Translations under genes and position numbers: made by a program
Notes under the pieces: model-generated
Database searches by the model: none
Told to the model about the DNA's origin: nothing
What the model saw: the letters and a program-made list of their open reading frames with translations, nothing else
Assembly: GCF_036323735.1 (NCBI RefSeq)
Contig: NC_086024.1
Location: forward strand, 128,548,053-128,612,052
DNA from: Rattus norvegicus
Lineage: Eukaryota > Chordata > Mammalia > Rodentia > Muridae
Length of the DNA stretch: 64,000 nucleotides
Reading direction: 5' to 3'
Shown here: piece after piece, positions 53,234 through 64,000 of the stretch
Layout of the letters: the number at the start of each line of letters is the position of its first letter
How positions within the stretch are numbered: position 1 is the stretch's first letter

Positions 53234-56200
53234 GTACTGAGGGCACAAGATACTTGGTCCTTATGTGCCCCAGGACCCTCTGTGCGGAAGGAGAGCCTGG
53301 GGCTACATGTGAGCCCAGTCAGGTGATGGTGTGACCCGAGGGCCTGGTTGTTCTACCCTGAACTGACTTAGTCCAGCGTAACCAGCCAGAGTGACTCATC
53401 TGGAAATGTGGCCATTGCAGCCTACCTCAGAGAGCTACTCAAGGAGGCCATGGGTCATACTGGAAAGTCCCCTGCATACAACAGCAATGGCCTCCATGAA
53501 GCTTGGACCTCTCCCTCCTTCTTTCTCTACTCCACACATCCTTTCAGTCTCTCCATGTGCTGGAGGTAAGACTCAGGGCCATCCTGAAAGCTTATGCTCA
53601 GTACCACGTACTTCTCTTCTGCCCTCTGTGTCCCACATGTCCCCCTCTCTGAGAAAATTGTCCCCCTGCTGGGCTCTTGGCCCCACCCCGAGTTTGCAGC
53701 ATTAATTACATGGAAAAAGGCGGTTGGCGATATAATCAGAATTGGAATGTTCACACAGGGAATGTCTTTGGGTTTGGCCTCCGGATATAACCCCAAGGAA
53801 CCTCATTGGAGAGTGGCTAAGAGAATATCCAGACAGAGATACAGGCGGCAAGGCCAGGACTATTCCTTACACGGTGCAACCATCTCCTCCAGCCCCATGG
53901 AGCTGCTGCCTTCCAGATGGCACCTGGGCCTCAGTCTTGTCATGAGAATGTCTACATGTTTGCCATTGGCTAGGGTCCACCTTTGGGTTTGCAAAGAGTA
54001 TTTTAGCAGGCTTCTGGGAGGGGACGTGATGCGTAAGCTGCACCTCTCATTTCTGATTCGGTTTCTATCTAGGATCTCAGAAGGCCCTGCCTCTATCCCT
54101 ACTTCATAGTGGGTCTCAGTGGGGTCTACACTGTCAGCCCAATCCTAGCTTTCAGGTTCACCTCTGATTCCCATGTTGTTTCCTTTAACACAGGTGAGGG
54201 AATGTGAGGGCACAGCTACTTCAACCTTCACTGAGCTAAGAGTTTTCTTTGTATCCTACTTTGATCTCTCTGTCCCAGAGCAGAGAAAGCAGGATCTTTG
54301 CTTGGAGGGGGACCCTCACTGGGGGTGCCCAGCACTCCTGCAGTGGTGTAGGTAGTTTGTCTTAGAACAGAGCAGTTGAGGTTGCATGCACATGACTGCA
54401 GTGATGGGGCATATGAGCAGGCTTGGGCATGTGCCACAGAAAGGGGACCAAGGCAACCTGTGTACCCAAGGCTGCCCCAGATTCCTTTATTCACATTGAA
54501 CTGGAAAAAAAAAAAAAAACCCAAAGATCTCCAACCAACTCCGTGGCCACAGATCGTGTCATCTGGGTGAAGCTGCTTTTGCAGACAAGCAGGAGATAAG
54601 ACCACAGGTTCCCATCCAGACTCCAGAGGGGAGGAAAAAAACATGGAAGGTTTTAGGTTATATGCTGAAAAAGCAGGGCGTCATTGGTGGGATAGCGGTG
54701 CTGTGTGATTGAAAAGCCCTGGAAACTAGGAAAGTAGACGCACCAGCACAGCAGGTGCCCACTACTGAAAGCTGGAGGCACGGTACAAAACCTGCCCCAG
54801 GGAGGAACCGTGTAGTCTTCAAGCAGTAAAGACATAGGGGCAGGATGGCCCAAGCCCTTGGGCCACATCCTACCCACTGTGACCTGGAAGCCAGACTTCC
54901 TGAGACCCAGTGCTCGCTCTACTGGCTTTCGTCTGTGTGTTGGAGGAATTCTTACCTTCTTTCTCTCTCTTTATCTTGGTAGAGGTAGGACTCTTCTGTG
55001 CCTGCTCCACCACTGTATCTTGGAAGTGTGTTGCTCATTTTGACCTTCTCAGGGCATCAGCTCACTTTACCTTGACTCTCAATTGAGCCAATGTACTTAG
55101 GCATTGAGCGGTGCTGCAACCGTTAAGGCTTTGTAGCTCTTGTGGGCACAAGAGCCATGTTTTGGTTTTTGAAATACAGAGAACTGTGGCAACTAGGAGC
55201 AGAGACGTTGGTGGTCTGAATGTTGACAGTCCCCACCCAAAAGGCATCTGTGGTAACATCCCACAGCCTGTGGTAGAGCATAGTGGGAGGTCCTTAAGTC
55301 TTTGGGAGAAGGTTCACCAAGGGGATTGTGGGACAAACCCCTCTTTCTGGTTTGCCACATCTCTGTCTGTTCCCACGGTGATATGCAGCCTACACTAGAC
55401 AAATAAAGCTACTTGATCTTGGGTGTAAATCATCAACACTGTGAACAAAATAAATCTTATCACTCTATAAACTTGGCTGCTTCAGGAATGTATTTCAGTC
55501 ACTTGAAGGGGAATTCAGCTACCTTTTGCTTTTCCTTCATGTGCAGCTGCTACAAACCCTGCTTACAAACTCCTTATCAAAATCCCCTGACTTCATTCAG
55601 GCACAAGGCTTGGTAAATGTCCTATGACTGGTTAAATTTATCAAAGATATTTGAGCATGAAAAGTTTCTATGACTGGACTTCCTCCATGAGGTGTGCTGT
55701 ATTCATAACCGGAAGAAGAAATGACAACAAGCTAGCTTAATGCACTCAAACCTTACCTTGTTTGGACATAATTTGGTAGATCTCTGCCTTGAATTGGCTA
55801 CGATCCAGATGCTGTGATAGGTTGAGGCTCAGTCACAACTTTACTAGGGCCTCATGTGTATTAGGCTACAGTTTATGTGTTTATTAACTAGGTTCTAGTT
55901 TTCTTTGCAGAGAGGTCAATCTGAACCACACAAATGATCCAACTATACCAGTCACTTTTGGGTCAAATTGAATGAATTCAAGCATTTCTACCTTCTGTTC
56001 TTTCAGCAAAAGGCCCGAGAGCATCATGATGGGTCACCACTGTGGTCATGGGCTGAACCACCATTTTCTGCAGCCATCACAAGAATCTGCTGAATATTAG
56101 GATAGTAGTCATGACATCATGGTGCCAAGTTAGTTAGACAACACACTTATGTTTTATGTTTTTGCTGTTCCCATGACATTGAGACCATGTGATACACAAA

Positions 56201-56776
56201 TGACAATGGTTGAATATGGCTTATAAATGTACTAAAATTAGCATATGTTTTGTGTGTGTGTGTGTGTCTGTGTGTCGAGGCATGGTGTCAGAGGACAACT
56301 TTGTGCAGTAGGTCTCTCCTAACTTAATACAGATTCCAGGAATAGAACCCAGGTCACCCATTAGGTTTTACTGTGACCTGGGTTCTATTTACCTGCAGAG
56401 CTATGTGTCCTACCTAGGGAGGTCACACATTTTTGAGTGAGCACAGCCCTCTGCCATGCCATCAGAAGTAAGAACACCTTAGAGGCAGCACGATTTTCCT
56501 GTACTGTGAGTGGAGAGGTTTGAAGAAACACAACCAAGGACAGAAAACCTCAGACTGACTGCATATGTCACAGCCTTTGAGCAATAGGCTTCATGTATGC
56601 TGTACCCACAGAATGGAGGCATGAGTCAACCTGGGTTGAAGTCTCCAGGGTATCACTACTGGGGAACACAGCAGTATCTGCTTTTATTCAGTACCATGTG
56701 CAGCCCCATGAAGTGCTGCATTAGGCACGGATGTTCCACACCACTTGCCTGATTGGCTACAAATTCCAACATTTTC
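53234..56776. other. Intergenic DNA upstream of the A1AT-like gene, part 1
   Basis: The first few hundred bases align with the Serpina1f upstream block, so they are likely promoter-proximal. A short poly-A run (about 54506-54520) and a B3-like SINE (about 56260-56420) are present. The open frame at 53594-54109 has no domain. No gene. Confidence 0.55.
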
Positions 56777-56779
56777 CTC

Positions 56780-56935
56780 TTCCCTTCCCTTCCCTTCCCT
56801 TCCCTTCCCTTCCCTTCCCTTCCCTTCCCTTCCCTTCCCTTCCCTTCCCTTTCCTCCCCTCCTCTCCCCTTCCTCCCTCCCTCCCTCCTCCTCTTCCTCC
56901 TTCTTCCCCCTCCCTCTCTCTCTGTCTCTTCCATT
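56780..56935. repeat. (CCCTT)n repeat and polypyrimidine tract
   Basis: About 14 perfect tcccttccct-type units to 56850, then mixed C/T to about 56935. Homopyrimidine on the plus strand for about 150 nt. Confidence 0.97.
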
Positions 56936-57199
56936 TTTTATTTTTTGGCAGTCTCATGTAACCCCACTGGTTTCAACCTTGAGCTTCTAATCCTCTTGCT
57001 AGGGTTACAGACATGTGTACCATGTCCACCTTTCCCAGCTGTCTTTAAATTTCATACATTCAGTGTTCTGTTATGACCATCACCCAGCTGCCTGGAACCT
57101 CGGTGTACTCAGCAAAGCTGTGGTAAAGGCATGTGACCTACTGACTACCTGATTACGGACACCATTCCATAAAGCTGCAAGAGAACCTATTTAGAAGAA

Positions 57200-57259
<60 letters not shown>

Positions 57260-59398
57260 CTAGTAGCAAAGTCCTAAATCATGTAGGGGTTGGTAAAATA
57301 GGTTTGGTCTCCATAACCTTCAGGGATGGAAAAGAGCATCACCTAGTGGTTCCTATGGATCATGACTTTTAAATATAGGGTGTGCAGCTGTGGACCTGAC
57401 CCTACATTTCTTCTCTACAAGTTATTCATCGCACATGTTTTTGCAGCAAATGAAACCTAAGGCTATACAGAGAATTTTGTGGTGGTTGTTACTATAAGCA
57501 TCCAAAGGCCTTGGAGTTAGTAGGAGAGTTCCTTGTCTCATTTGCTTGTTTGGGTCAGCTTGGCACAAGCCCATCCCCCCCACCAATCATTTTGATTTCC
57601 TCCTACATTGTAGGTCTTTGGTAAAGTCTTTCACAGATTGTCACCCTGTGAGGAGATGAAGAGTGTTGGAAAGGCTGGAAATGTAGGAGCTGCTAACAAG
57701 AAAGAGTCATCATGGCAACAGACTTTGTGATTGGCTCCACACTGGCTACAAGTTTCACTTGCTTTACTATGATAGAATACCCAGACAGAAAGCAATTTAA
57801 GGGAGAAAGGGATTGTTTTAGCTCACAGCTTCAGATCATTGTCCGTAACTTTGGGAAAGTCAAGGCAGGAGCTTCCAACCCACAGTCAAGAGCAGAGAGA
57901 GAAATGAATGCGTGCTTTCCCGCTTGCTTGTGCTCAGCTTGGTTTCTCCACTCTTACACAGTTGAGGGCCCTGTGTATAGGGAATGGTGCCACTCACAGT
58001 GGACTGGGTCTTCCCGCATTAATTAAAATAAGAAAATCCCCTACAGACATGCCTCCGGGCCATTCTCAGTGACTCTTTTCAGGGATGATTGTAGGTTGTG
58101 TCAAGTTGACAGTTATATCTTACTATTTATTGTATGACCTATGCCCTACGTGCCTAACTTCTTTGAAGACTTTGCATGCCTAGCTTTGTCTTTATGTTTA
58201 ATGGGTGTGTATTCCTAGGGGCTAAAAGGATCCTCTTCAGTTGTCAAATGTGAACCCATGCTTTTATGATCTTAATTTTAGCTGCAGGACAGGTAGTGAG
58301 AAAAAATTGGTAGGCTTATTTCCAGTGAAGTCAAAAGACAATTGACCTCATATGTAAATTTCAGGAGAACCAGCCATGGAGTTCTTGACTGTGAACAGTC
58401 TGGCTAACTAGCATCAGCCAATGGGCAGTGAAAAGCTCCCTTTATTGGATGAGAATAAACTCTTGCACAGTATACTAAAACCTTATAACATCTAGTCACC
58501 AGTATTGAGGAAGGTAGGAGATATTTGGAGATGAGCCAGTAACTATCTCCTAAGGATTCCTAGTACCCAAGGCATGCTTAGGATTGTACCACTAGAGGGT
58601 GTCTTGTGCCACAGATTGCTCTGCCTACCACTATCACTTCCAGCTGCCAGACACCAACAAAAACACGCCTCCCTTAGAGACCAGCACTTGCAGAGATTCT
58701 CCCTGTGTTCCCATTATCTCTATCTGGGTGGAACAAAAGAGCCCCAAAACATCTCATTGGTGCTAACACCGCCATAGTAAAACAAAACAGAAATCCCAAA
58801 AACTCCAACCAAACAAACCCAACCAACCAGAAGTCATCTGCAGCCAAGGTCGTTGGTGCAGCCATAAACATTGCGGATAGAATTATAGAGCTGCACAGAA
58901 GCCCCACTGATGAGTGCATCCAGGATTCAAATGAACACACCGCACCTCAAGGATACCCAGCCCCACCCATAGGAAATAGAGTCTTGCCATTAATCAAAGC
59001 CCACAGGGTTGGAGAAGACAGACGTTGCTTAGAAGCAGACAGACACACAAAGATACAAGGAAGAAAAGGTTTAGGAGCGTGATATCTCCAATGGGACAAA
59101 GGAATTTCCCTATCCCAGATCCCCCAACTCAAAGAAATTTAAGAGAGTCTTAAAAATAGAATCCAAAATAATGTTCTCGTGAACACTCGGGAGTACACAA
59201 GAGAATCCAGATGAACGGTTCAGTGACATAAAGAAATAGTTAAGCTCAGAATGAGACACTACAAAAGTCACAGATACCACGGGGAAAAAAAACAACAGCT
59301 TTTGTGGATGAAGAAGCCAATATATGTATTTTTAAAAATAACATTGAGAGTCACAACAGCCATCTAGATCAGGCAGAGAAAAAGAACATCTGAACATT
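56936..59398. other. Intergenic DNA, part 2
   Basis: (GA)n at 57203-57258. Rodent LTR/other interspersed repeat sequence at about 57560-58120 (ending gtgtcaagttgacagtt). About 58700-59390 looks like an old L1-type 5' region with short broken frames. No intact gene. Confidence 0.5.
57203..57258. repeat. (GA)n microsatellite
   Basis: Pure GA run of about 56 nt. Confidence 0.97.
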
Positions 59399-59400
59399 TA

Positions 59401-59416
59401 TTACTATTACTATTAC

Positions 59417-59468
<52 letters not shown>

Positions 59469-59469
59469 T
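59401..59469. repeat. (ATT)n microsatellite
   Basis: ATT/ACT trinucleotide units, pure ATT from about 59420. Confidence 0.97.
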
Positions 59470-59579
59470 TGTGTCAAAAATTGAAGCTAGCTCTTTGCCC
59501 GTGGTGGGTATGTACTCTACATGAGATGCACTCCCTGTGACCCGTCTTAGGCATGTAAGCCAGTTAGGGGTTGTGGAGT

Positions 59580-60060
59580 GAGAGAATCAAAAATAGGTTT
59601 ATCTGATAGGACTGTTGATACTCTGCTATGCAAATATATATTCTCATTATGGTGATACTAGTGAGAGAAGAGATGAATAGAAAACGAAATTAATAAAATA
59701 GTGCAAACGTCCTCAAGTCTGGGAGAGAAACATGGACTCCAGCTCTAAGAAGCTCACACACTCCCAGCTGCACCCACAAGTGCATTCAAAACAAGTTGTT
59801 AAATATCAAAAGTGAGAGAATCATAAAAGCAGCAAGAAAGCAAAAGGGAATGCTTCTGTATTAGTCTGTCTTTTTCAGACTAATAACAGAAGTCTCAGTG
59901 GGAAGCTTGCAGTTCCCCGGAGGATGAAAAGACAATTTCAGACTGCTAAAGGCAAGTAAACAAACGAAAACCACAGGCACCTGAGAACATTGTATCCTCT
60001 TCCAAGCCGCGGTCAGAAATGAAGTCCTTAGACAAGCAAACCTGTCTAATGCTGTGATTT
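59580..60060 (+). mobile_element. Ancient L1-type fragment (low certainty)
   Basis: Phrases such as aatcataaaagcagcaagaa and cttgcagttccccggagg with fsatellite-free A-rich context resemble old mammalian L1 5'/ORF sequence. It is heavily decayed. Confidence 0.3.
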
Positions 60061-60767
60061 TCCATGGTCTCTCTTCCTTATTACAAGCTCACCGCCCTTA
60101 GTTTAGGGATTCCAGGGTTGCCTGGTCAGAAAGACACTTGTGCCATGGATGTGTTGGGGGGAGGCACGCCATGATGTAAAACTACCTCATAAGAGTGTCT
60201 AACAAAGCATACCCCATTCCTGGGTCGGAAAGAACTTTATTGGGTCAGTTGGGTACAAACACGTAATGGTGTGATGGCTCAGTGCCTTGAGGATCAGCCT
60301 GAGACACAGGGGAAGGAACTGACCTTACAGTCTTACTGCTTGTGCTCTACCCATAACGAGTGCTTAAATCTGTTTTAAAACACAGGTCACCTGAGGTGGC
60401 ATGGTGAAACTTGACCAACAAGAGGACCGTGGATTAAAATTCGCAGAGGGGGAAAGTCCCTGTGTTAAGAGATTCCGCAGGACTGATTGCCTGGTTAGAC
60501 ATTTTGCGGCTATGCAGTGGGAATGTTACAGGTCTGGGGGCAAATTATCCTGGGCTATCTTTAGCCTTTTTAGTAGCCACTTTTTGCCTACCTCTTTGTG
60601 TGACTGAATTTACAAGAACACATTCCTAAAGCTAGCCACCAAGGTCTATTCTCTTATTTGGCCACTTCTTCCTTCTGAGGCTGGCTACCAAGGTCTAGCT
60701 ATTAAAGTATTGAAGTCCAGCATTCACACTTTTTAAAAATTCCTGATTATAGCTTTCTTTGTTCTGT

Positions 60768-60807
<40 letters not shown>

Positions 60808-61136
60808 CACTACATGAAATTGTTTCCATGGTAAAATGTCTTTGGGGTAAGCTAACCTGTGTTTCTAGACCACAGACACTCACACCTGACTCCAGAATAA
60901 ACTCCTGTTCCCTCTGATGTGAGATCTGTGCTAGTGTGTTAGTGTTTAGAACAAATTATGCTTCAAAGCTCTCACCCAATCCTTACCAATGGCCATCAAA
61001 AGTTACTGTTTTTTTTCTTCTGATTTTCATCATTCTTACTGTGTTTAAAAGACAACTTGGAATCCTGGCTGCTCCCTAGAAAGCCTCATGTATGAGGGTT
61101 AACCCCCTGTACCCTAACAAATATAGTAAAAAAAAA
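60061..61136. other. Intergenic DNA, part 3
   Basis: (CA)n at 60768-60811; otherwise nothing recognisable. Confidence 0.55.
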
Positions 61137-61340
61137 AGATTCTCAACAAAATATTGGCAAATCAGATACAAGAGAACTTGAAAGGGAATGATGGGTAACA
61201 TGTTCTTGAGGGACTTAAATGACCTTCTCAAGGATGATTCAATGCACACTCATCACTGAACAGGATCCATTAACCAACATCATCTTGGCATATGCAGAAA
61301 AAGCATTTGGGAAGTGTACATCCAGTCATGACCGTCTTAG
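61137..61340 (+). mobile_element. Decayed L1 ORF2 fragment
   Basis: Contains attggcaaatcagatacaag, aggatgattcaatgcacac and gcagaaaaagcatttggga in the order of the L1 reverse transcriptase region. Frames are broken. Confidence 0.65.
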
Positions 61341-62269
61341 TTACTGTTCTATCACTGTGAAGAGATGATATAACCAAGGTAACTGTTACAAGGGAAAGCA
61401 TTTACTTGGAGCTTGCTTACAGTCTCAGAGGTTGGCTTGCTATCATCATGGCCAGAGCACAGCAGAAGGCAGGCATGGAACTAGAGGAAGTAGCTGGGAG
61501 CTACATCCTGATCTGCGTGCAGAGACAGATACCAGGCCTGGCATTGGCTTCTGAAACCTCAAAGCAGGTGGTGCTGAATGGTCACTCTGGGGCCAAGCCA
61601 TTTTCATGGCTAGGGACTATTGTCATGCACACCCTGACTCAACTCCTCATGACCTGAGGCTATCACCCAACATTTCCCAACTTTGGAAGGGTAAAGAGAG
61701 GGGAGAGGAGATAGTTTGGGGGGAGGTTTCTTCCAAGAGCAGGGAGGGGTGGTGACAGTCTCAGCTTGGAAGGAGCACATCAAGGTCCCATCCAGGTGGG
61801 ATAGGGGCTGGTAGTTTTCGGCCATGAAAAATTCAGTGACACTCTGGGAGGTGAAAACTTGTGGTCTTTGTTGGAGAAACTTCATGAGCCAGTTGAAAGG
61901 GCAGGAACCAAGGAGTAAAGTTAGATTAGTCATCAAAAATAGGTCTGCCGAGAGCCAGTCTATGGCCCCCAAGCAGTCAATTATCTGTCAAGTATTGTAT
62001 GGTTTGTTTTATTTTTCTTTTGAAGATAACTTTATTTATATATACCATCAAAGGGCCTGGGTACAACAAAATGGTAGATTGTTTGCCCTGCATTTGCGAA
62101 ACCCTGCGTTTCTTCCCCAAAAAAATGAAGAAGGAGGAAGATGAAGAGGAGGGAGAGGAAGAGGAGAAGGAGATAAGTTGTTCAGAGTTGTTAGTTGTAG
62201 TTTTATTTTCCAATTTTATAATTTTTCTAAGACTTATGAGAATTTTATTTTATTCATCTTCAGCTTTTT
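61341..62269. other. Intergenic DNA with a rodent interspersed repeat
   Basis: 61341-61660 resembles a high-copy rodent repeat (ttactgttctatcactgtga, then cagtctcagaggttggcttg). Its family was not identified. A GAAGAGGA-rich patch lies at 62130-62175. No gene. Confidence 0.45.
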
Positions 62270-63040
62270 ATTCATTCTTTGTGGATGTCATATCATGCAC
62301 CTCAATCCCACTCATCTCCATATCTGTCCTCCACCCTTACACCCTTTCCCACCAACCCCCCCAAAAGCAAACAAAGTCAAAACCAAGCTGCAGTGTGTCA
62401 TAGGGTGTCCCATAGAGTACCCTCTTGCCCAAACAGCTTTACTTATAAATGTTCATTGCAGTGAGTCACTGGTCTGTTTTGAGGCCTCTGGCTTCTGTTA
62501 CAGCATCAATACTGAGTTCTCATCAGGACTCATGTACCATGGAGATCCTACAGCTTTGGTCCTGCAGGACTCAACCCTTCACACGATCTAGCAGTTCATA
62601 TATGGGGTGGATGTTGGGGTGGGTGAACTGGAAGCCCTGTATCTGAGTCTGGGTGGCCACTGCATCTGTCGGTCCACATCTCCTACTATGACCAGGTAAG
62701 AGTGAGGCCAGCTCACCAGAGTGCCAGAGCCAGCAAAGGCCAGGGCCAAATCTCCTGTTCTTATTCTCCCCCACCCCCACCGGTTCCACCAAGACCAGTT
62801 CTACTGCACTGTCCCGGTGAGATGTAGGCCCACTGTCCTGTTCTCACACACACAGGGCTGGCTCTCCTGTGCCAAAGCCAACAGAGCCAGCTCTACTGTG
62901 CTGCCTAGGTGAGGCATGGGGACTGCTCTCCCTAGTGCTGCTGCCAGTGATGGGCAGGGATAGCTCTTCTCAGCCCTAACCACTGCACAGCCAGAGAGCT
63001 GTAGGGCCAGCTCCCCAGCACTGCCCAGGTGAGGAGTGGG
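62270..63040 (+). mobile_element. L1 3'UTR-like segment
   Basis: Shows ctcatctccatatctgtcct, gttcattgcagtgagtcact and gagatcctacagctttggtc, which I associate with rodent L1 3' ends. An imperfect repeat follows, built on variants of gccagctctactgtgctgcc (62790-63030). The open frames across it are not conserved genes. Confidence 0.5.
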
Positions 63041-63095
63041 ACAAGGTGACTCTAGAACATGGGAGGACCTGCTTTTCCTACCCTTCTAAGGACCT

Positions 63096-63600
63096 TCTAG
63101 ATTCATCCACATACAAAAGACACATGACTGGAGAAGACAGAGGAAATGGCTTTGTGCCCAGCGACCTGATTAACATGAGAAGGAGAAAGAGGCTAAGACC
63201 CAGGGACCTCTCTGTTCATTGGAGGAACTGTGAGTCCTCTTTGGCAAAGAAGAAATGACAGGGACAGAGGCTGGGGTCCTGCTCCAGCCCTGAGGAGGAA
63301 GAGTTCTACCAACTATCTCCTCCAGCCTTTCTCAGGCAAGTCCTGGTAAGACAGAGAGACAAGGCTCAGTGAGATGACACAGTACAACCAGAAGGGGACA
63401 TAGTCCTCTCCCTTCAGTGCTGGAGATGAGACATCATGGAAATCTAAACAAGGATGTAGGAGACCCTGGGATGCACTGTGACCTGGAGACGCCACATACC
63501 TCAGGACAGAGCAAGACACAGACACCACAAAGAGAGGGATTTGCTGGTTGCACTCAGGCATGAGTGAAACTATCCCACGTTTAATGTCAGCAAGAAGAGG
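63096..63600. repeat. Segmental duplication, copy 2 (3' flank of the partial serpin)
   Basis: Pairs with 37197-37710; same order and orientation relative to the serpin exon 5. Confidence 0.92.
63580..63585 (-). promoter_or_regulatory. Polyadenylation signal of the partial serpin
   Basis: ATTAAA on the minus strand, 58 nt after the stop codon, inside the duplicated flank. Confidence 0.7.
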
Positions 63601-63642
63601 ACACAGCTGGAACAGGGTGGTGAGGGTGACTGGATTTTGAAA

Positions 63643-63837
63643 TCAATCATTTGTTACGGGATTTACCACTTTTCCCACGAAGAGGGGGCAATTGGTGTAT
63701 TCATCTTTAATGACAAATAAGAAGGGCCTGTTGAAATGGATTGAAAAGTTTTGAGGCGAGTCCCTCTTACTCCAACTGGTGTTCCTTGTAGGTACTGTCA
63801 CATCATCTTCAAAGGTCAGTACAGTCTTGTGCACAGC
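63643..63837 (-). CDS. A1AT-like serpin, last exon only (gene continues beyond the window)
   Basis: The acceptor cctcccctacag precedes Ala-Val-His-Lys-Thr-Val-Leu-Thr-Phe-Glu. The loop DDVTVPTRNTSWSKRDSPQN then FSIH has 24 residues like A1AT, but no Gly-Thr-Glu-Ala hinge, and carries an Asn-Thr-Ser sequon in the loop. The framework FNRPFLFVIKDE, CPLFVGKVVNP is normal. Stop TGA at 63645-63643. The 3' flank is a duplicate of the Serpina1f flank, so this is a recent tandem relative. Exons 1-4 should lie above base 64000. Confidence 0.9.
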   Translation of the reverse strand, partial: AVHKTVLTFEDDVTVPTRNTSWSKRDSPQNFSIHFNRPFLFVIKDEYTNCPLFVGKVVNPVTND

Positions 63838-64000
63838 CTGTAGGGGAGGAGCAGAGGGAGGTTAGAGGGAGGTTGTACCCAACCCAGGCTGAAGCCAGGC
63901 TCCATGTGTAAGCCTTATCCATGGAAAACCTCACTGTGGTCATGTCCTACCCTACCAACCTCAGTGGTTAATAGAAGCCTTTCCCTCTGTTTCTCCCCAT
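63838..64000 (-). other. Intron 4 of the partial serpin (start of)
   Basis: Sequence upstream of the exon 5 acceptor; no exon 4 appears before the window ends. Confidence 0.75.

Noticed and set aside
53594..54109. 171-codon open frame on the plus strand
   Set aside because: No recognisable motif, no splice or promoter support.
56656..57076. Open frames in several phases over CCCTT/GGGAA repeats
   Set aside because: Pure simple-repeat translation (Gly-Lys-Glu or Pro-Ser-Leu runs).
59401..59469. CRISPR-like regular repetition
   Set aside because: Trinucleotide microsatellite with no spacers in eukaryotic DNA; the same holds for the other tandem repeats.
61999..62591. Open frames of 134 and 137 codons
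   Set aside because: They cross a GAGGA-rich patch and L1 3'UTR-like sequence; no conserved domain.

Overview
The window is rodent nuclear DNA, almost certainly rat (Rattus). It has intron-rich genes, rodent SINEs (B1, B3-like, and a young ID element with a perfect 15-bp target-site duplication), a rat-type L1 5'UTR fragment and many long (GA)n and (TG)n microsatellites. There is no prokaryotic signal. The gene content is the clade-A serpin cluster, which lies on rat chromosome 6. All serpin genes run on the minus strand. Their coding exons 2-5 follow the alpha-1-antitrypsin (A1AT) plan, with exon 3 about 271 nt and exon 4 about 148 nt.

Layout from low to high coordinate. (1) 1-7.2 kb: 5' half of Serpina6 (corticosteroid-binding globulin), with coding exons 3 and 2 and a candidate TATA/HNF1 promoter near 7.16 kb; exons 4-5 lie before base 1. 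(2) 7.2-17.6 kb: repeat-rich intergenic DNA. (3) 17.6-24.3 kb: complete coding exons of Serpina16. Intron 2 also holds a duplicated fragment of exon 3 and a strong inverted repeat. (4) 25-37.6 kb: intergenic DNA with a 5'-truncated class II endogenous retrovirus on the plus strand. It keeps part of integrase, a full-length env reading frame and the 3' LTR. The same stretch holds a decayed copy of a serpin promoter/exon-1 block. (5) 37.7-43.1 kb: Serpina1f-type gene. (6) 47.0-53.2 kb: a second intact A1AT-like serpin of uncertain name. (7) 53.2-63.5 kb: intergenic DNA with old L1 pieces. (8) 63.57-64 kb: last exon of a further A1AT-like serpin whose remaining exons lie beyond the window.

Splicing the visible exons gives uninterrupted frames of 415 aa (Serpina16), 412 aa (Serpina1f) and 421 aa (A1AT-like). 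All four non-CBG serpins have lost the small-residue hinge of the reactive-centre loop. Two of them, Serpina1f and the A1AT-like gene, have also lost the breach tryptophan. This part of the cluster therefore looks like a tandem family of secreted serpins that are probably not protease inhibitors, with fast-changing loops in conserved frameworks. Known relatives (mouse Serpina1f, rat HongrES1/Serpina16) are epididymal; that link is family knowledge, not something this sequence shows.
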